60,860 nucleotides of DNA from a virus: IMG/VR virus record IMGVR_UViG_3300048030_000346, positions 1-60,860 of that record. One strand, given 5' to 3'. The notes beneath the pieces were generated by a model, which was not told the origin of the DNA, did not search any database, and worked only from the letters and a program-made list of their open reading frames with translations. Shown piece by piece: positions 47,133-54,237 of the stretch. The position numbers and the translations under genes are program-made. The stretch's first letter is position 1, and each line of letters opens with the position of its first letter.

Positions 47133-47320
47133 TGGTAATTGGATACAAACCAAATGCAAACTTTGTAGAAGCAACGAATGTTATAAACAAGCATACAAAT
47201 TTTAGTATTCGTGACATAAAGCAGATGGTCGAACACATTAAAGAAGGCAATGGTGTAAAGTTACCTGATGATTTTGTTTTACGAGAAGACTTAGAGGATA
47301 TAAACTTTCTAATAGATTAG
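47129..47320 (+). CDS. Hypothetical protein
   Basis: 63 residues; NFSIRDIKQMVEHIKEG and LPDDFVLREDLEDINFLID form a helix-hairpin-like pattern seen in small T4-like marine phage proteins. Its stop codon shares the G at 47320 with the first tRNA, so it is probably transcribed with the tRNA cluster. Confidence 0.66.
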   Translation: MMVIGYKPNANFVEATNVINKHTNFSIRDIKQMVEHIKEGNGVKLPDDFVLREDLEDINFLID

Positions 47321-47409
47321 GTGAGGTGGCTGAGTGGCCGAAAGCGTCGGATTACTAATCCGAAGAACGTGAAAGCGTTCCCTGGGTTCGAATCCCAGTC
47401 TCACTGCCA
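47320..47409 (+). tRNA. tRNA-Ser with anticodon ACT
   Basis: Class II tRNA: 7-bp acceptor stem with G-U ends, long variable arm (GAACG/CGTTC), T arm CTGGG-TTCGAAT-CCCAG, discriminator G, encoded CCA. The anticodon loop is TTACTAA, giving ACT, which reads AGU. Bacterial tRNAs for AGU/AGC normally have GCT; A at position 34 is unusual. Confidence 0.92.
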
Positions 47410-47411
47410 AA

Positions 47412-47485
47412 GCGGGTATCGTATAATGGTATTATTACAGATTTCCAATCTGAAGACAGGAGTTCGATTCTCCTTACCCGCTCCA
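47412..47485 (+). tRNA. tRNA-Gly, anticodon TCC
   Basis: Acceptor GCGGGTA/TACCCGC perfect, T arm AGGAG-TTCGATT-CTCCT, discriminator T, encoded CCA. Anticodon loop TTTCCAA gives TCC, reading GGA and GGG. Confidence 0.93.
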
Positions 47486-47493
47486 AGAATAAC

Positions 47494-47570
47494 ACTCCTC
47501 TAGCTCAATTGGTTAGAGCAGAGCGCTCATAACGCTTTGGTTGGGGGTTCGAGTCCCTCGGGGAGTACCA
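47494..47570 (+). tRNA. tRNA with CAT anticodon (elongator Met or Ile2)
   Basis: Acceptor ACTCCTC/GGGGAGT, T arm with TTCGAGT loop, discriminator A, encoded CCA. The loop CTCATAA gives CAT. Its fully paired A1-U72 end rules against an initiator tRNA; Met or lysidine-modified Ile cannot be told apart here. Confidence 0.92.
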
Positions 47571-47574
47571 TCTT

Positions 47575-47649
47575 ATGGGTGAAGTGTTAATGGTTGCACG
47601 TCGGATTCCAAATCCGAAAGACAGAGTTCGATTCTTTGCACCTATGCCA
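47575..47649 (+). tRNA. tRNA-Trp, anticodon CCA
   Basis: Acceptor ATGGGTG/CACCTAT (one G-U), T arm CAGAG-TTCGATT-CTTTG, discriminator G, encoded CCA. Anticodon loop TTCCAAA gives CCA, reading UGG. Confidence 0.88.
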
Positions 47650-47661
47650 AACTAAGAAAAC

Positions 47662-47667
47662 TAAATA
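47662..47667 (+). promoter_or_regulatory. Late-promoter motif TAAATA placed for a leaderless start
   Basis: TAAATA, 5 bases, ATG at 47673, no SD; lies 12 bases after the last tRNA. Confidence 0.5.
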
Positions 47668-47672
47668 CTTTT

Positions 47673-47897
47673 ATGTATACAGTAGAATTTGATCACGATG
47701 AGATTTGCATAACTGTAATGGATGACACCGGCACTTACGGTGATATTAAAGTACGTTCATACGACGATATAGTTTATATTACACAAGATGATGAAGCACT
47801 AGATGTCGAATTTGTACTTGAATTGAATCCAAAAATGTGGGAAGAACTTATAACTGCTATACATTCACCTGAAGGCTTTTTCAAAAGGGTAAAATAA
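47673..47897 (+). CDS. Hypothetical beta-rich protein
   Basis: 74 residues, acidic, beta-rich N-terminal half (YTVEFDHDEICITVMDDTG) and a helical end (PKMWEELITAIHSPEGFF). The last base of the stop codon is the first base of the next ATG. Function unknown. Confidence 0.66.
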   Translation: MYTVEFDHDEICITVMDDTGTYGDIKVRSYDDIVYITQDDEALDVEFVLELNPKMWEELITAIHSPEGFFKRVK

Positions 47898-48055
47898 TGT
47901 TTCGAGCAGTAAAAGAAACTATTTGGCATCTAACTTGTATCAAGTGTAAAAATTGGTTTACATATGCAACAATGGAAAAAATGTGTATTGATAGATATAC
48001 ATTCCATTGTCCACATTGTGGCAAGCAAGGTAAGTGTGAAATAGAAAAAGATTGA
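47897..48055 (+). CDS. Small zinc-ribbon protein
   Basis: 52 residues with two CxxC knuckles (LTCIKCKNWF and FHCPHCGKQGKC), the layout of a zinc ribbon that could bind nucleic acid or protein. Starts at the previous stop (TAATG). Its stop codon lies within the -35 box of the next promoter. Confidence 0.72.
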   Translation: MFRAVKETIWHLTCIKCKNWFTYATMEKMCIDRYTFHCPHCGKQGKCEIEKD

Positions 48056-48080
48056 CATAATAAGTTCTTTATGTTAATAT
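48052..48080 (+). promoter_or_regulatory. Sigma70-like promoter
   Basis: TTGACA (48052-48057), 17 bases, TAATAT (48075-48080). A late TAAATA follows at 48092-48097, so the operon downstream has both promoter types. Confidence 0.65.
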
Positions 48081-48091
48081 ATACTAGGCGA

Positions 48092-48097
48092 TAAATA
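48092..48097 (+). promoter_or_regulatory. Late-promoter motif TAAATA
   Basis: GATAAATA 20 bases before the ATG at 48118, with ACAGGAG as SD. Heads the operon of putative packaged proteins. Confidence 0.55.
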
Positions 48098-48117
48098 CTC
48101 TATAACAGGAGAAAAAG

Positions 48118-48861
48118 ATGGGCGGCAGAGTATTTGATGGTACTAGTGATTTTGATCACAATGCTATAGAAGAACTTTTAGATCTAGTGAACAATAAGAT
48201 TCTCAAAGGCACAGGTATAGAATGTATTCCTGTAGGCAGTGCTGCTACACCTACACCAGGTAAACGCTCTGGGGACTTAGATGTAATTGTTGATGCTAAT
48301 GCTGTGATAAGTTATTTTAAAAGCACAAACGTTAAAGAAGCAAAACAAGCATTGAGTAATTACATTACCCAAAAAGGTTTCAACACAAAAGTTATAGGCA
48401 CAAATGTACACGTACAAATGCCACTTGGCGGCGAAAGTCATCAATTAGATATAATGGTAGTTGATGATGCAGCCGTTGTAAGCAAATTTCATAAACACGA
48501 CATACCACAAGGTTCTAAGTATAAAGGTATACACAAGCAACTTGCTATTGCAAAACTTGCAAAAGCCAAAGGTATGTTGTGGAGTGCTTGGAAAGGTTTA
48601 TTTTACCGCACAGAACAAAATAAAGCAGGTGAATTTATTTCTAGCGATCTAAATGATATTGCAAAAGCATTGTTAGGCGATGCCGCAAATGCTAACGATC
48701 TTGGTAGCTTAGAAACCATAATGGCAAAGTTGCCACCTAACGAAGCAGATGCATTAATGGCAGAACTAGAGCAAGATCGTAACTGGAAAACAGAATCAGT
48801 AGAGTTGGATAGAATTAAACAACTAGCAGGCTTAACTTTGAACAGCGTGAGAATGTTATGA
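48118..48861 (+). CDS. Polymerase-beta-type nucleotidyltransferase
   Basis: 247 residues. IPVGSAATPTPGKRSGDLDV is the GS...DxD nucleotidyltransferase motif and HQLDIMVVDD supplies the third carboxylate. The N-terminus MGGRVFDGTSDFD carries no capsid-targeting signature. Such enzymes attach a nucleotide to RNA, protein or a small molecule. Overlaps the next gene by 4 bases; the neighbour has a ligase-like KxDG motif, so the two may form an RNA or DNA end-processing pair. Confidence 0.82.
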   Translation: MGGRVFDGTSDFDHNAIEELLDLVNNKILKGTGIECIPVGSAATPTPGKRSGDLDVIVDANAVISYFKSTNVKEAKQALSNYITQKGFNTKVIGTNVHVQMPLGGESHQLDIMVVDDAAVVSKFHKHDIPQGSKYKGIHKQLAIAKLAKAKGMLWSAWKGLFYRTEQNKAGEFISSDLNDIAKALLGDAANANDLGSLETIMAKLPPNEADALMAELEQDRNWKTESVELDRIKQLAGLTLNSVRML

Positions 48862-49982
48862 GATATGCAGAACTAGTTGAAGCCAAACAACTTGGTAGAG
48901 CATTTAACCATTTAGAGGATCTAGTATTTTTCTATGGCAGTGCCGGGACAATTGAAGCTCTGGAACATTTAAAAGATTTTGCAAGCCAAGAAGGCAGCAA
49001 CAGCATACGTATGAAGTGGGACGGTAATCCACAGATATATTGGGGAAGAGCAGAAAAAGGCGGTCCACTTGTATTAGCAGGACACAATGCTTGGAGTAAA
49101 GGAGCTGCCGCTACAAGTGCAGATGAAGTAGCAGACTTTATAATAAATAAATCAGGTAATCCTAAAACACCAGAAGAAGTTGCTGCACGTAGAGAATTTG
49201 GTAATAAATTTGCAAGTCTATACAATGATTTTGATAAAGCAACGCCAAGTGACTTTGTAGGTTATGTTTATGCTGATGGATTATTTTTAGATCAACCGGC
49301 ACAAAAAAATGGCGTGTATACATTTTGTCCAAATCCAAAATCCGAAACTTGCTATCACGTAAAAGCAGATAGCGACTTAGGTAGACAAATTGCAAAAGCA
49401 AATATAATGGTTGTTGGACACGCTTACTTTCCAGAATTTGGTGCACCTGATGCAACACAGGAACCTATGCAAGACTTTAGTGCCTTTAATTTGAATCCAA
49501 ATGTAGTTGTTTTAGGTCCAGTTTATAATACAAAGCCAGTCAAAGTAAACACAACAGCAATTGACAAAGTAGAATCATTTGTTAAAGCACAAGGTCCTAA
49601 AATGGATGAATTTTTAGCAAGTGTACCTGGATTAAGTGATTTGAAAAATATAATTTATACATATGTAAATCAAACAGCAAAAGCAAAACAATTAGATAGC
49701 CTAAGTGAGCAGCATTTCTTTCAATGGTTGCAAAGCAGTAAAGTAAGTGCTCCAAAGCAAGCCAAAATAGGCGAACTTAATCAAAGAACAAAAGCAATTG
49801 GTGCTATATTTGAACTTGTGAAAATGATACAACGTATGAAGGATCAAATTATAGACCAAATTGAAGGCGAGCAAGGAGACATTTGGGACACAAACGGCGA
49901 AGGAAGAGTGCGTTATGCAGGAATGGATAAGCAGTTTGGCAATGTAAAATTAGTACCAAGGAAAAGGTGGACACCGGCGTGA
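48858..49982 (+). CDS. DUF6267-like protein with KxDG motif and capsid-targeting-like N-terminus
   Basis: 374 residues, start MRYAELVEAKQLG, matching the M(K/R)xxxL/I-x-E-A pattern of T4 head-targeting peptides. SIRMKWDGNPQIYWGR has a Lys-x-Asp-Gly like motif I of nucleotidyl-transferring ligases; whether motifs III-V exist is not clear by eye. A family of this type (DUF6267) is common in cyanophages without assigned function. If processed like T4 internal proteins it would be cut after the Glu at residue 8. Confidence 0.78.
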   Translation: MRYAELVEAKQLGRAFNHLEDLVFFYGSAGTIEALEHLKDFASQEGSNSIRMKWDGNPQIYWGRAEKGGPLVLAGHNAWSKGAAATSADEVADFIINKSGNPKTPEEVAARREFGNKFASLYNDFDKATPSDFVGYVYADGLFLDQPAQKNGVYTFCPNPKSETCYHVKADSDLGRQIAKANIMVVGHAYFPEFGAPDATQEPMQDFSAFNLNPNVVVLGPVYNTKPVKVNTTAIDKVESFVKAQGPKMDEFLASVPGLSDLKNIIYTYVNQTAKAKQLDSLSEQHFFQWLQSSKVSAPKQAKIGELNQRTKAIGAIFELVKMIQRMKDQIIDQIEGEQGDIWDTNGEGRVRYAGMDKQFGNVKLVPRKRWTPA

Positions 49983-50506
49983 GATTTAGAGAAATTATAA
50001 AAGAAGCAAGTTACAATAGCTGGGATCATCAAGAATCTGCTGATTACAGCAAATTTTTAGAAAGAACATTTGGTGCTCCTGATGAAATGACTGACGAACA
50101 AACTGTATGGCACAACATTGATGGATTCAAACGTGTAGTGGTTAGAGATGAATATATTTTACACGGATCACCAGCACCACATTATGATTTTTGTTATTCT
50201 TATGTTGATTTGGAAGTACCAGAAGAGCTAAGTGACGAGTTAGCACAATGTAGTGGTAGTATACTAATTGATCATTTAAAGAATGAAGTAGGCGCACGTT
50301 GTGGTAGCCTTACTGCAAATGCAACAACATTGAACTTTGTAATGGATGTTGTAGCAGGAAGAACAAAACCAGAAAAAGAAGAATACGAAAAACGTATACT
50401 TGGTATGAAAGACAAGTTTCAGCGTGGTATGAAATATTCTTTAGATTGGTGGCCTGATGAGGCAGGAGATGCGGATCCTGAAAATCCGTATTACGCAGAG
50501 GAATAA
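49979..50506 (+). CDS. Unknown protein with capsid-targeting-like N-terminus
   Basis: 175 residues; start GTG overlapping the previous TGA (GTGA), giving MRFREIIKEASYNS, close to MKTYQEFIAEA of T4 internal proteins. The body is mixed alpha/beta and acidic at the end (DWWPDEAGDADPENPYY). No catalytic motif. Likely a virion-internal protein by this signal. Followed 2 bases later by the transglycosylase. Confidence 0.7.
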   Translation: MRFREIIKEASYNSWDHQESADYSKFLERTFGAPDEMTDEQTVWHNIDGFKRVVVRDEYILHGSPAPHYDFCYSYVDLEVPEELSDELAQCSGSILIDHLKNEVGARCGSLTANATTLNFVMDVVAGRTKPEKEEYEKRILGMKDKFQRGMKYSLDWWPDEAGDADPENPYYAEE

Positions 50507-50508
50507 TT

Positions 50509-51258
50509 ATGAAGTTACTTGAGTTGACAAATGCCTTCCAGCACCTAGATCCTAATATGTCTAGAGGATTGTATAGTGCTAGAGATAAAGAGGCAACTAA
50601 AGAGCTACAAGCGTGGTTAAATGACAACGGCTATGATTCGGGTAAAGTAGATGGTATATACGGACCAAAGACTATACAAGCGGTACGAAACTTTCAAAGC
50701 GATGCTGGACTTAAAACAGACGGAGATGCTGGTAAAGATACAATCAGTAAAATTGTAAAAATAGCAACAGGAGTTGAACCTTTGCCTACTCAAGTGCAAA
50801 GAGGAATAGACCCTGACGCAAAAAAACTTCCTAAAATTAGTGCGTGGAAAGCAGGAGATGTGGTAAATCTACTAGGACATTATGCTGCAAAATATAGAAT
50901 AAACAAAGATTTTGTAATGGCTATTGCACAAAAAGAAAGCAATATGGATCCAACTGCTATAGGCGATACTAATTTAATACACAAAGCATACGGGATAATG
51001 CAAGTGCGTAAGCCAGCAATGGACGATGTAAACAAAGCATATGGAACTGATTATACAGAAAGCGACTTGATGGAATTAAATCCACAAGCAATAGCAGAAG
51101 TAGGCGTAGGATATCTTGCAGCAGCAAGAGATAGATATGGTGCTAAAAGTTACTTAGAAATAGCTGCAATTTATAATGGCGGGCCAGCTGGACCAAATAA
51201 CAGACAAGCAAGAAATTATGCTATCGATGTACTAAAAATAATGCAGGAGGCATCTTAG
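50509..51258 (+). CDS. Lytic transglycosylase with peptidoglycan-binding domain
   Basis: 249 residues. N-terminal peptidoglycan-binding repeat (ELQAWLNDNGYDSGKVDGIY, AVRNFQSDAGL) then an SLT domain: AIAQKESNMDP with catalytic Glu143, AYGIMQVRK, GVGYLAAARDRYG and AAIYNGG. It cleaves the glycan chains of peptidoglycan. The start MKLLELTNAFQ resembles the head-targeting N-termini of its neighbours, and its place in that late operon suggests a virion enzyme for entry rather than a lysis enzyme. Confidence 0.88.
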   Translation: MKLLELTNAFQHLDPNMSRGLYSARDKEATKELQAWLNDNGYDSGKVDGIYGPKTIQAVRNFQSDAGLKTDGDAGKDTISKIVKIATGVEPLPTQVQRGIDPDAKKLPKISAWKAGDVVNLLGHYAAKYRINKDFVMAIAQKESNMDPTAIGDTNLIHKAYGIMQVRKPAMDDVNKAYGTDYTESDLMELNPQAIAEVGVGYLAAARDRYGAKSYLEIAAIYNGGPAGPNNRQARNYAIDVLKIMQEAS

Positions 51259-51849
51259 ATGAAACTAAGAGAACTATTTGAAGCACCAGGAGAAACAGTA
51301 GGACTTATATTTGGAAGATTCAATCCTCCACACAAAGGACACAAAGCCGCCTGGGAAATGGCAGCTAAAGAAACACATTGGTACGTAGGTACAAATGCAG
51401 GCACAGTTGGACCTAAAGATCCACTGCCATCTCAAGTAAAGGTTCTTGCAATGGAAACTATTATGCCAGAAGTATCAGAGCATATCGTTTTCAGTCAAAG
51501 TTGGCTTACACTTGCAAGTGAGCTGTATTCAAAGCATCCTGATGCAACACTGGTATTATTTACTGATGAAGCTTGGGTGCCAAAAACAATAGCACAATAT
51601 AACGGACAAGAAGGTCCTCACGGTACATATAACTTTAAAGATATAGAAACTAAGCCTACACCACGTTTGAGTAGTGCAACAGCATTGCGTAAAGCAGTGC
51701 TAGACAACAGTCCTGAAGAGTTTGCAAATGCAGCAGGTGTACCAGCAGATACTATAATCGATGTACCAGGCGAAAACATAACTTTCTTCGATATGGTTGC
51801 AAAATACTTAGAACCACATAGAGAAAAACTTCTTGCAAAAAAGGATTAG
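51259..51849 (+). CDS. Nucleotidylyltransferase of the NMNAT/cytidylyltransferase type
   Basis: 196 residues. GLIFGRFNPPHKGHKAAWEM has the GRFxPPHxGH signature with the HxGH site and RLSSATALRKAV is the ISSTxxR-like motif. It would join a nucleoside monophosphate to a phosphorylated substrate such as NMN. The start MKLRELFEAPGE has a possible head-protease site (LFE-A) ahead of the Rossmann start, so the enzyme may be packaged. Directly follows the transglycosylase stop. Confidence 0.87.
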   Translation: MKLRELFEAPGETVGLIFGRFNPPHKGHKAAWEMAAKETHWYVGTNAGTVGPKDPLPSQVKVLAMETIMPEVSEHIVFSQSWLTLASELYSKHPDATLVLFTDEAWVPKTIAQYNGQEGPHGTYNFKDIETKPTPRLSSATALRKAVLDNSPEEFANAAGVPADTIIDVPGENITFFDMVAKYLEPHREKLLAKKD

Positions 51850-51866
51850 TTGTTATATAATACATT

Positions 51867-53036
51867 ATGACTCACGGCTTCTTCTTAGCAGACATTAAAT
51901 CCTATCCTTTTGGACAAACAGCATTAGGCACTGAAACCATAGAGCAAGGATTCAGTTTAGAAAATATGTTTGGTCATTTTGACGATTTTACATTTAGAAA
52001 CTTTTACAATTTAAATAGAATTGACAAGATTAAAGTAGATAAAAAATTTATTATGGCATCGGTTAATATGCCTTTATCATACAAAATTAAATTAAGTTTT
52101 GATACAATACAAAAAATTAACAATGACGCTGATACTTTCTTAGTTATGATAAGCATTTTAGAAGGTGAAATGGATTATGCAAAAATATTAAAGGAACTTA
52201 GCAAACAGCGTATCAACAAAGAAAAAGTTATTATAATCACAAGTTGTTATTCACATTTAGAAAACCAGTTCGGTTTGAAATTTGTTTATATTGATTATTG
52301 GGAAAGTTTTACAAGATACCATCAACGTTTTTTACCCAACGCAACCGATAGGCGTGCAATAAATTTAGATACTGAAAAAAAGTTTTTGTGCTTAAATAGA
52401 AATCAAAAAGCACATAGGATTTGGTTTTATTTTAATTTATACAGATTAAAAATGCATAAACAATCTCATACTAGCTATCATCTACCATTACTTGATATAG
52501 AACAATATAACACAATGGCTCGTAGCAGCTTTGTAACGAAATATATTCCAAGTAGTTTATATCCTGAATATGAACAGTTTCTTAATAAAACCTATGAAGG
52601 TATTGTTTTAGATAAACTAAGTGCTGACCCAATTAATTATAATTCTACTATTTACGATTACTACAATGATAGTTTGTTTAGTATAGTTACAGAAAGTAGT
52701 TTTAGATTTACATTTCTAACAGAAAAAACATTCAAAGCTATTGTGCATTGTCACCCGTTTTTTATTATAGGAAATAAACAACATCACTGGCTGCTACGTG
52801 AAAACGGATATCACACATTTGAGGATTTTTTTGATATAGAAAAAGTGGAAAATTTTGACGAAGCAAGTTCTTTGTTGAGTAAAATTAAGTACACTGATAT
52901 ACAAGATTATAAAAATAAATTTGGTAAAGAATTTATTGATAAATTATATAGTAACTATGAAAACTTTTACAATAGACGCATTAGCTGGTTGGCTATTGAG
53001 AAAAAATTATTTTTAGCAAGTGGAAGCAATGACTGA
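51867..53036 (+). CDS. Putative glycosyltransferase
   Basis: 389 residues. The C-terminal third, FSIVTESSF then FLTEKTFKAIVHCHPFFIIG and LLRENGYHTFEDFFD, is the donor-site pattern of GT-B/exostosin-like transferases; KKFLCLNRNQKAHRIW is a second conserved block. A TATAAT with weak -35 lies directly before the ATG. It stands at the head of the radical SAM cassette and overlaps its first gene by 8 bases, so the sugar transfer and the radical chemistry may act on one product. Confidence 0.72.
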   Translation: MTHGFFLADIKSYPFGQTALGTETIEQGFSLENMFGHFDDFTFRNFYNLNRIDKIKVDKKFIMASVNMPLSYKIKLSFDTIQKINNDADTFLVMISILEGEMDYAKILKELSKQRINKEKVIIITSCYSHLENQFGLKFVYIDYWESFTRYHQRFLPNATDRRAINLDTEKKFLCLNRNQKAHRIWFYFNLYRLKMHKQSHTSYHLPLLDIEQYNTMARSSFVTKYIPSSLYPEYEQFLNKTYEGIVLDKLSADPINYNSTIYDYYNDSLFSIVTESSFRFTFLTEKTFKAIVHCHPFFIIGNKQHHWLLRENGYHTFEDFFDIEKVENFDEASSLLSKIKYTDIQDYKNKFGKEFIDKLYSNYENFYNRRISWLAIEKKLFLASGSND

Positions 53037-54237
53037 GTTTAAAGAAAACTTTTGTATGGCACCCTGGACACATATGAGTGTTTGGCAAACCGGAGATGCA
53101 TATCCGTGCTGTATATACCATTGGGATATGCCTGTTGATAATATTAATCGCAATGGTTTAAAAGGAGCGTGGAATAGTGAAAAAATGCGTGAACTTCGTA
53201 TGCGTATGCTTGCAAACGAACCTAGTGAAGGTTGTGTAAAATGTACAAATTATGATAAGCAAGGAATTATAAGTTACAGACACAAGTTTAATACAGAATA
53301 CAATCATCATTTTGATCTTGTAAAAACAACACAAGAAGACGGCACAGTAGATCAAATGAATTTGGCCTACTTTGATATAAGATTTAGCAATTTATGCAAT
53401 ATGAAATGTAGAAGTTGCGGACCGCATTTTAGTAGTAAATGGTCTGAAGATTTAACAGGCAAGCCAGAAATTGTACAAATTAACCACCAAGATATGTGGG
53501 AAGAAATAGAAGATGTTTTACCAAACATAGAAGAAGTATACTTTACAGGCGGCGAAAGTTTGTTTATGCCACAGCATTATAGATTGCTAGATATGCTTAT
53601 AGAGCGTGGACTCAAACCGAGACTGACATACAACAGCAACGCCACACGCCTCAGCTTAAAAGGCAAACACATAAAAGATTACTGGCAGCACTTTGATAAT
53701 ATATTTTATTGTGTTAGCTTAGATCAAGTAGGTAAGAAAGCAGAGTATACAAGAGCCGGACAAACTTGGGATACAGTTTTTACAAATTTGAGCTGGATAC
53801 GTGATAACTTTGAACACAGCTATGACAAGGGTGTTGTTATACAACCTAATCCTACTATTAGTGCCTTAAATGTTGTAGACTTGCGTAGCATTGTAAATTA
53901 TCTTTTTGAACATAATATTCCTACTGATTATGATATTAATCTAAGTAATTTGCTGGTAGGACCTGATTGGTTAAGTTGTACAATTTTGCCAGAGAATTTA
54001 AAAAGCCTTGCAAAACAAAATATAGAATTATTAAAACAAGATATCGATGCTATAAAAATGTATCCGCAACGTAAAGAATTCTTACATAACGGACTAGACA
54101 ATATCATAAACTTTATGTATAATAGTGATGATACACACTTAATACCCGAATTTAGGAAGCAGATGCAAAAGATGGATTTAAAGCGTGGAGAAAACTTTTT
54201 AAAAGTTTTTCCTGAACTAAAGGATTTGTATGTCTAG
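53029..54237 (+). CDS. Twitch-domain radical SAM protein, cassette member 1
   Basis: 402 residues. N-terminal Cys-rich twitch-like part (NFCMAPWTHMSVW, YPCCIYHW, CVKCTNYD), core CNMKCRSCG (C123, C127, C130), TGGESLFMP as the GGE motif. Start ATG at 53029 chosen because it opens the conserved region; it overlaps the glycosyltransferase. Close in layout to members 2, 4 and 6, so the group arose by duplication. Substrate unknown; the twitch/SPASM group often acts on peptides. Confidence 0.9.
   Translation: MTEFKENFCMAPWTHMSVWQTGDAYPCCIYHWDMPVDNINRNGLKGAWNSEKMRELRMRMLANEPSEGCVKCTNYDKQGIISYRHKFNTEYNHHFDLVKTTQEDGTVDQMNLAYFDIRFSNLCNMKCRSCGPHFSSKWSEDLTGKPEIVQINHQDMWEEIEDVLPNIEEVYFTGGESLFMPQHYRLLDMLIERGLKPRLTYNSNATRLSLKGKHIKDYWQHFDNIFYCVSLDQVGKKAEYTRAGQTWDTVFTNLSWIRDNFEHSYDKGVVIQPNPTISALNVVDLRSIVNYLFEHNIPTDYDINLSNLLVGPDWLSCTILPENLKSLAKQNIELLKQDIDAIKMYPQRKEFLHNGLDNIINFMYNSDDTHLIPEFRKQMQKMDLKRGENFLKVFPELKDLYV

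Noticed and set aside
47321-47503. Open reading frame of 60 codons across the first two tRNA genes
   Set aside because: It lies entirely on tRNA-Ser and tRNA-Gly sequence and has no start signal; the tRNA structures explain the bases.
51833-51861. Possible promoter TTGCAA-17-TATAAT before the glycosyltransferase
   Set aside because: The -10 box is only 5 bases from the ATG at 51867 and the -35 is weak; kept out of the feature list, though a leaderless start is possible.
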